In this document: one piece after another, positions 1 to 8,000 of the stretch
How positions within the stretch are numbered: position 1 is the first letter of the stretch
How the letters are laid out: every line of letters starts with the position of its first letter
From: VBAS01 sp964508655
Lineage (GTDB): Bacteria; Bacteroidota; Bacteroidia; Chitinophagales; Chitinophagaceae
Assembly: GCA_964508655.1 (NCBI GenBank)
Contig: CAZDUO010000069.1
Coordinates: forward strand, 1 to 20,494
DNA length: 20,494 bases
Direction: 5' to 3'
Notes under the pieces: generated by a model
Databases searched by the model: none
What the model was told of the DNA's origin: nothing
What the model saw: the letters and a program-made list of their open reading frames with translations, nothing else
Translations under genes and position numbers: made by a program

Positions 1-1633
1 CTTCGTTCAAAAACTTCAGGGCGTTTTCCATAAACCGGGTCGCTGTGTAATCTTCTGTATCGGCAGTAAGTATTTGCTGAAAAAGGTGAATGGCATTTTC
101 GAACCGCTGCTCGTGGTAGCACTGCATGGCTTCAATAAAAAGCGGGTTTGTTTTCATTTTTTTCTGCAATTCATTATGGCTGTACCCGTTGATGCAGTCG
201 TATATCGTAAGCAGGTTGTGCTTGCCTTTCAACCGTACACTGCCCAGGTGCCTGAACTGGTAGTTGTCTTTCTGCGATATCAGCCGCAGCGTGTCGCCAC
301 TCAGCAGCAGCGGCGATTTGTAATATTTCGTCAGGCTTTCAATTCTGGCAGTGGTGTTTACGGTATCGGAAATGGTGGCGGCATCCATACGGTGTTCATC
401 GCCGGTGATGCCCATGATTAGCGGGCCGGTGTGCATGCCAATACCTGCTTTTATTGGCTGAAGTCCGCTCACATTCCTTTCTTCGTTTAGTTTAAAAACA
501 GCTTTCTGCATTTCAATGGCTGCTTTCAGCGCATCATCAGGGCTTTCAGGAAAAATGGCCATGATAGAATCGCCGAGGTACTGGTTTATAAAGCCATTGT
601 GCGAACGGATGACGGGGCCCAGCCGGGCATTGAAAGAGGAAACAAACCGGAAATTTTCTTCCGGCGTCATTTTTTCTGACAACGTGGTGAAGTCGCGGAT
701 GTCGGTAAACAATACCGTTACAATTTTCTCTGCCTGGTCGCCAAGCCGCACATCGGTAATGACATCTTTACCAAGTGAACGAATGAATTCATTAGGCACA
801 AATTTTTTGGTCACTTCATGAATGCGCAGGATGGCTTCTTCCCGTTCCCGCACTTCCCGGATATTTTTTTCATACAGCATGGCACTTTCAATGGCGGCGG
901 ATGATTGTAATGCAAGGGTAACAAGTAATTTCAGGTGTGCAGCGGAAAACTGTTCAGCTTCGATGCCGGCGAGAATGATGGCACCCATAATGCGGTGTTT
1001 TACCTTCATGGCTGCATACATCATGGATTGCACCGGTTCTTCCACCATTCTTTTTTCTTTCAGTTTGGTGAAATCATTCATAATCTCACTCTGGCCGCTA
1101 AGCCCGATGCGCAGCAGCAGCCCGGGATTATTCCTGATGTTTTCGTTGTTGAAAAGTAACTCGCCCTGTACAGCGGGCACCTGCAGTTCTTTTTTTTCTT
1201 CATCCCACAATATTAATACACCGCTATGCGCCGGTATGGAATGCATGGCCTGCTGCAGCGTGATGCAGGCTATCATGTCGGGCTCGATGGTTTGCGAAAG
1301 TTTTTCCGAAAAATTGAAAATAACATTGATTTCCTGGTAAAGATTCAGCACTTCAGTACCCAGCTTTTTTTTCTCCGATTCTTTTTGCGCCAGCTGCTCC
1401 AGCAGGCGGGCCACCAGCAAACCGGTTTCATGGCCTTTTACCCAACCCATTGTTTCGCCTTCCAGTACTACCGGGAAAGATGTAATTGCATTTTCAAATG
1501 CATTGCCGAGTAAAATTTTTCCGTCATTATCTTCTATCCGGCATTCGGCATTGGGCTGGCTGATTAACTGGAGAATAACTGCCGATGTTTCATTTTTTTT
1601 GCCAACAATATTTTTCAGACTGATACCTGCCAT
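1..1633 (-). CDS. GAF-domain class III adenylate/guanylate cyclase (3' end cut by window)
   Basis: The frame opens at ATG 1633 and stays open to the window edge (about 544 codons), so the C-terminus is missing. Residues 1-95 look like a PAS-type sensory region. About 100-250 is a GAF domain, followed by a coiled linker and a class III cyclase domain at about 300-485. Both metal-binding aspartates are visible: D311 in LFTDIRDF and D355 in QYLGDSIMA. The transition-state residues N426 and R430 are also present in DTVNTTAR. After the domain comes a TPR-like tail, as in many bacterial class III cyclases. The two substrate-selecting positions appear to be Q351 and A419 rather than Lys with Asp or Thr, so ATP or GTP preference cannot be predicted. 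It is soluble, with no signal peptide or membrane helix seen. It starts 42 bp after the receiver gene and is probably co-transcribed with it and the giant kinase. Confidence 0.9.
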   Translation of the reverse strand, partial: MAGISLKNIVGKKNETSAVILQLISQPNAECRIEDNDGKILLGNAFENAITSFPVVLEGETMGWVKGHETGLLVARLLEQLAQKESEKKKLGTEVLNLYQEINVIFNFSEKLSQTIEPDMIACITLQQAMHSIPAHSGVLILWDEEKKELQVPAVQGELLFNNENIRNNPGLLLRIGLSGQSEIMNDFTKLKEKRMVEEPVQSMMYAAMKVKHRIMGAIILAGIEAEQFSAAHLKLLVTLALQSSAAIESAMLYEKNIREVREREEAILRIHEVTKKFVPNEFIRSLGKDVITDVRLGDQAEKIVTVLFTDIRDFTTLSEKMTPEENFRFVSSFNARLGPVIRSHNGFINQYLGDSIMAIFPESPDDALKAAIEMQKAVFKLNEERNVSGLQPIKAGIGMHTGPLIMGITGDEHRMDAATISDTVNTTARIESLTKYYKSPLLLSGDTLRLISQKDNYQFRHLGSVRLKGKHNLLTIYDCINGYSHNELQKKMKTNPLFIEAMQCYHEQRFENAIHLFQQILTADTEDYTATRFMENALKFLNE

Positions 1634-1675
1634 ATTATTTACGGGTATTCATAATGGGGTAAAATATCGAATGTC

Positions 1676-2059
1676 TCAGTTGTCAATTCTTAAAACTTCT
1701 TTTGCTTTGTTAAGCAACACTTCGGGGTCAAAGGGTTTGGTCATATAAATATCGGCGCCCACTTCCTGTCCTTTCTGCCGGTCCAGTTCCTGTCCCTTGG
1801 CAGTAAGGATGATGATATAGACATCGTGCAAAGCCAGTTCTTTTTTAACTTTTTTGCACACATCCATACCGTTCATCTTCGGCATCATCACATCCAGGAA
1901 AACGAGGTTGGGTTTTTCAGTCTGTATCAGTTCCAGCGCTGCCTGACCGTTGTCGGCAGTTAAAAACTCAACGCCTTCATCTTCCAGTTCTTCCAGCGTT
2001 TGGCCTATCAGCATGCGGATGTGTGCTTCATCATCCACTATCAGTATTTTTTTATCCAT
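1676..2059 (-). CDS. Stand-alone CheY-like response regulator
   Basis: This 127-residue protein is a single receiver domain with no output domain. The acidic pocket is D9/D10, the phospho-acceptor is D56 (in FLDVMMPKMNG), the switch threonine is T86 and the conserved lysine is K108 in MTKPFD. All the residues needed for phosphotransfer are therefore present. The gene begins 37 bp after the stop of the giant hybrid kinase and ends 42 bp before the cyclase start. It probably receives phosphate from the kinase and relays it by protein contact, perhaps to the cyclase. That partnership is inferred from gene order. The full receiver length and intact motif set make the family assignment secure. Confidence 0.95.
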   Translation of the reverse strand: MDKKILIVDDEAHIRMLIGQTLEELEDEGVEFLTADNGQAALELIQTEKPNLVFLDVMMPKMNGMDVCKKVKKELALHDVYIIILTAKGQELDRQKGQEVGADIYMTKPFDPEVLLNKAKEVLRIDN

Positions 2060-2096
2060 ACTTTTTCAGTTAAGCCTTTTAAGTGATTTATTTTTT

Positions 2097-5000
2097 TTAC
2101 TGGTAAACAAGAAACAAAACATTTTCCAGCCCTTTTTCAAAGCGCAGGGTCTGTACAATATCCTGCTTGCCGCTGAGCAATGAATTAATGATGATAATAT
2201 CCGGCTGGTTGGCTACCGCTTTTTCCACCAGTTCTTTCCCGTTCGACTCTGTCACGGCATACCCTTTTGTTTTCAGCACATCGGTAAGTGTGTTTACCGT
2301 CGCGGAATCTTCATCCACAATCATCACTTTCTTTTTCGACTTGCCCTGCTCCAGCAGGCTGCCGATTTCATTAAACAAAATTCCCGTGTCAATGGGTTTA
2401 GTGAGGTAGCGGTCAACACCAATACGGAATCCTCTTGCTTTATCCTGTACAATGGATAGTACGATGATGGGTATGTCCATTGTCTGCGGATCATTTTTCA
2501 GCACAGCAGCCACATCAAAGCCGTTCATTTCGGGCATCATGATGTCGAGAATGACCAGGTCGGGCCGGTTGGCTCTCACTTTTGCCAGCGCTTCTTTGCC
2601 ATTTGTTGCTTCTTCAATCAGGTAACCGGCATCGCCTAGTTCCTGCTGCAGCAGCGAGCGGATGGAATCATCATCATCCACTACCAACACACGGGCTATT
2701 TTGCCGTTTATGCTAAGTTGCGACTGCACCACCTGCTCTTTCAGTCTTTTTACCAGGTCGTCGAGGTGCAAGGGTTTTGGCGCTATAGTTTTCTTAACCG
2801 GCAAAGCAATGGAGAAAGTGCTGCCTTTGCCCAGTTCACTATCGAGCCATATGCGGCCGCCATGATGTTCTATTATTTCTTTACAGATGGGCAGGCCCAG
2901 CCCGGTTCCTTTTGGCTTATCGGTCAACGTATCGCCCACCTGCCTGAATTGTTCAAACACGGCGGCATGATCATCGGGGGCTATGCCGATGCCGGTATCT
3001 GTAATGCTGGCTATTATTTCATCATCTTTCTGAAACACCCGGCATGTCACTTTTCCTTTGGGCGTAAATTTTACCGAGTTGGAAATAAGATTTACCATCA
3101 CCTGTATCAGCTTATCCCGGTCGCCGGTGATATCGGGGGCTTTTGATTCAATATTTTTTTCCAGCACCAGGTTTTTGTTTTCAAATAATGCTGTGGTAGC
3201 TGCGATGGCTCTCTCGGCAATTTCAGGCATCGAAACTGTTTCCATATTCCATTCCATTTTGCCGGCTTCAATTTTGGCCAGGTCAAGCACATCGTTGATG
3301 AGGTGAGTGAGCCGTTCACCTTCCGATACTACCACTTTCAGGTTTTCAGAAATCTGCTGAATGGTTTTTTCTGTTTTGGGGTCGGAAGTATCGGTGACCG
3401 GAAAAATTTTTTCATCCAGCCGTTTTTTAATGATTTTGGCAAAGCCCAGCACGGAAGTAAGCGGCGTTCGTAGCTCATGACTCACGGTGGAAAGGAAAGC
3501 GCTTTTGGCATCGTTGGCTTTTTCGGCTGCCTTGCGTGCCGATTCAGCTTCTGTTTTTGCCACCTGTACTTCTTCAAACAGTTTTGCTTTTCGGAGTGCA
3601 ACACCCACCGATGCAGCAATGGTGCTCAGCAGGCGCAGGTCATCATCATTGAAGCGGTTTTCATGTTCGGTGCTTTGCACACTCAGCACACCGATTACTT
3701 CGTCGCCCACCGGTATGGGCACACCAAGATAGGATGCGGCAGGAATACCAATCGGCTGAATTCCCATCTGGGTTCGAAGCTCCTGTAAATCTTTATTGAT
3801 AAGCAGCGGTTCTCCTTGCAGTATTATTTTTGAAGTAAGACCCTCGCCCAGGTGCAGTGGCGCCATGTTATCGCCATACTGGTAGGGGAAATGAATGATT
3901 TTTGTTTTCGGGTCGAGTATGGCCAGGTAAACTATATTGGCTTTAAAGAGCTGGCGCAGCTGTTCACCCACCAGTTTTATCAGCTCATCCATGTTCAGTT
4001 GTGAAGCAAGTCCCTGGCTGATATGGTTAACCGTGCTTAGTTCATTGGCTCGCTGCTTGGCTTCGCCCAGCAGGCGGTTGGTTTCATCAAACAGTCTTGC
4101 GTTTTCCAATGCCACACTCATACTGTTAGTAAGCGTAGTAAGCAACCGGAGATCGGATTCAGTAAATGCATTTTCTTTCTCTACATTCTGCAGGCTTACC
4201 GAACCCCTTACCACATCGCCGACAATCATGGGTACAAACAAAGCTGACTTGGGCGGAAGGCCTTTGCTTACTCCGGTGCCGCCGTATTTCCTTGCGGTTT
4301 CCAGGTAGTTATTATTGATAAGCAAGGGTTGTTTGGTTTGAATAAGAAGTTTGTTTGCCCAGATCAGCGGTCGCGGATTGCTGTAAAGACGCTGACCTTT
4401 TTCAATTACATACTGCCAATGTTCTGTTTCGGTTCGGTTATCAAATGTGCGGATGAGTACGGTTTGTGTATCGAAGAGTTCACAAATGCGGTTGCCTACC
4501 AGGTCATAAATCGCCTGCATGTTCATTTCACGAACCAGGCCTTCCTGCACACTGTTGATCACGGCAAGTTCGGCAGTGCGTTGTTCAGTTTCTTTCAGCA
4601 GTCGGTTGGTTTCATCAAAGAGCCGTGCATTTTCCAGCGCCACACTCATGCTATTGGTAATGGTAGTGAGCAGCCGCAGGTCAGAATCATTAAAAGCAAA
4701 TTCCTTGTCCACGTTTTGAAGGCTGACAGAACCTTTCACCACATCGCCCACCATCATGGGAACAAACACGGCTGATTTGGGCGGCTGTCCTTTAGTGACA
4801 CCGCTGCCACCGTGCCGGTGGGCAGTTTCCACATAATTTTCCCTGATGTCGAGTGGTTTTTTTGTTTCAATCAGAATTTTATTTGCCCACATAAACGGAC
4901 GCGGATCTATTTCGAGCTTCACGCCTTTTTCAATGGCATATTGAAAATGTTCCAGGCCCTTGTCATAATCAAAAGTGCGGATCACCAGTGTTTGCGTATC

Positions 5001-8000
5001 GGGGAATAAAGTGCAGAGCCTTTCGCCCACAAGATTATAAATGCCCTGCATGTCGAGCTCTTTGGCAAGGCCTTCCTGCACACTGTTGATGACGGCAAGC
5101 TCGGCAGTACGCTGTTCGGTTTCTTTCAGCAGGCGGTTGGTTTCATCAAAGAGCCGTGCATTTTCCAGCGCCACACTCATGCTGTTGGTCATGGTAGTGA
5201 GAAGCCGCAGGTCAGAATCAGTGAATGCATTTTCCTTGTCAACATTCTGAAGACTTACGGAGCCCCTTACTTTGCCGCCAACAACCATGGGAACAAAAAT
5301 TCCTGATTTGGTCGGCTGACCAACAAATTGACCGGTACCCCCGTATTTTTTTGAGGTTTCAAGATAATTTTCATTTATCTGGATTGGTTTTTGGGTTTGG
5401 ATTAATTGCTTGCTGTGCCAAACAAATGGTTTGGGTTTTATGAATTGCCTTTCTCCTTTTTCAATAGCATATCGCCAATTCTCTGTGCCTGTTTCATGAT
5501 CAAAAGTGCGGATAACAATATTGGGTGCGTTGAAGACTTTAAGTATCCTCTCGCCAACAAGTTCATAGATGGCGTGCATATCCAGCTCTTTGGCCAGCCC
5601 TTCCTGTACGCTGTTGATAACGGCGAGTTCAGCCGTACGCTGTTCGGTTTCTTTCAGCAGGCGGTTGGTTTCATCAAAGAGTCTTGCATTTTCCAATGCC
5701 ACACTCATGCTGTTTACCAGGGTAGAAAGCAGGCGCACATCTGAATCAGGAAAAGCATCTTCCATATCGAGGTTTTGCAGGCTGATGACACCGGTTACTT
5801 TTCCGCCGGCAATCATGGGTACCATTACCAGCGATTTGGCGCCCTGCCCGATCATCACTGCCTGGTCATATTTTGCTCTTTCCTGTTCTACGTTTTTATT
5901 AATTACCAGCGGCCTGGCGGTTTCTATCACATGTTTTCTGAATCCTTTCAGTGGCCGCGGCCCTAATAAAGTCCGGTCGCCTTTTTCATACGTGTAGCGG
6001 TCTTCAATCTGGCTGCTGGTTTCATCATAAGTGACAATATCTATCACCTGTGCATTGAAAATCTCTCTTATCTTTTCACCTACCAGGTCATAGATAGCCT
6101 GCATATTCAGCTCTTTTGCCAAACCTTCCTGTACACTGTTTATTACAGCAAGTTCTGCTGTGCGTTGTTCGGTTTCTTTCAGCAGGCGGCTGGTTTCATC
6201 AAAGAGTCTTGCATTTTCCAGTGCCACACTCATGCTGTTGGCAAGTGTTTCCAGCAGCCGGATGTCCGATTCGGAAAAAGCATTTTGTGTATGCAGGTTT
6301 TGAAGACTGACATAACCTTTGATATTGTTTCCGGACAGGAGCGGTACAAATAACAGCGATTCTGTCATTGCCGTGCCGGCAATGGGTGTTACTCCATATT
6401 CCCTTATCGCCTGTTCTTTGGTGGGTATGTAAATAGAATGTTTTTTGTCAATTAACAGTTGCCTGAGTTTATTAACCGGTCTTGGATCAGCCTTGACTTT
6501 TTCATTATTTTCAAAGAAATAATTGAAACATTCGGTCATATTTGCAAAATCGAATGTGGCTATAATCACAACCTGGGCATTAAACAGTTCCTGTATCCTG
6601 TCGCCAACAAGGTTATAAACACCTTCCATATCCAGCTCTTTTGCCAACCCATCCTGTACGCTGTTGATGACGGCAAGTTCAGCCGTACGTTGCTCGGTTT
6701 CTTTCAGCAGGCGGTTGGTTTCATCAAAGAGCCGGGCATTTTCCAGGGCCACACTCATGCTGTTGGCAAGTGTTTCGAGCAACCGGACATCAGCATCACT
6801 GAAAGCATTTTCTTTATCTACATTCTGAAGGCTGACATAGCTCCTGACCTTATCGCCGGAAATAAGCGGTACAAATAATAAGGATTTGGGATGCTCCGTT
6901 CCGGGAAGTATTTTCATGCCAAACCGTGGACCTACTTCTTCAAAATTTTCATTGATAAGGATTTTTTCTTTAGTGTCAATCAGGTGTTGTCTTAATTTAT
7001 CATAGGGCCGCGGTTTTAAATGAAATCTTTCTCCTTTTTCAATCAGGTAATTAAAAGTTTCTGTTTTTGTTTCTTGGTCAAGTGTAGCAATAATCACTGC
7101 CTGTGCGTTAAAAACGTCCTGGATTTTATTTCCCACCAGGTCATATATTCCCTGCATGTTGAGTTCGCGGGCCAGTCCTTCCTGTACACTGTTGATCACC
7201 GCCAGTTCCGCGGTACGTTGTTCGGTTTCTTTCAGCAGGCGGTTGGTTTCGTCAAACCGTTTGGCGCTTTCCAGCGCCACACTCATGCTGTTGGCAAGGG
7301 TAGTGAGCAGGCTGATGTGCGAGTCGGTGAAAGCATGTTCTTTGTCCAGGTCCTGCAAGGAGATCATGCCGGTCACTTCATTGCCGGTGATAAGCGGCAT
7401 CCATATCGCCGATTTGGGCTGTTCGCCATGAATAACCCTGCTGTTGAATTCGACACTCTTTTGCGCAAGGTTTTCATTGATCAACAGGTACTGACCCGTA
7501 TCAATCACATGTTTTCTGAATCCAAATGGCTCCCACTTGCCAACAAGAGTGCGGTCGCCTTTTTCATAGGAATAGCGGTCTTCCAGCAGGTTGTTTTTCC
7601 TGTCGTAAGTAACTATATCAATTACCTGGGCATTGAATATCTGCCTGATTTTTTCACCTACCAGTTCGTAAATTTCATCTATATCCAGCTGCCTTACCAG
7701 GCCTTCCTGCACGCTGTTGATAACGGCCAGTTCTTCCACACGGTGGCTGAGTTCATGTGTTCTTTGTTCCACCAGTTTTTCCAGTTCGCGGTGTTTTTCA
7801 TGCAACTGACGTGTACGCCAGCGGATCAACAAATAAATAATAATCGCAGCGGTCAATGCATATAATAAATAAGCCCACCATGTACGGTACCACGGCGGCA
7901 AAATGGTGAAGGTGTAGAAGGCTTCTTCGCTTTGCTTGCGGTAAATGTTTACTGCCCTGACGTGAAAAGTATATTGGCCGGGCGAAAGATTGGTGTACTC

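Noticed and set aside
2060..2340. Frameshift at the 3' end of the giant kinase gene hiding a complete second receiver
   Set aside because: The 37 bp after the stop are A/T-rich and non-coding in all minus frames, and the next gene starts at once. There is no room for the missing third of the domain.
7020..7865. A 281-codon open frame on the plus strand, and many shorter ones opposite the kinase
   Set aside because: They lie antisense to a repetitive, clearly coding gene, show mirrored repeat sequence and match no protein family that I recognise.
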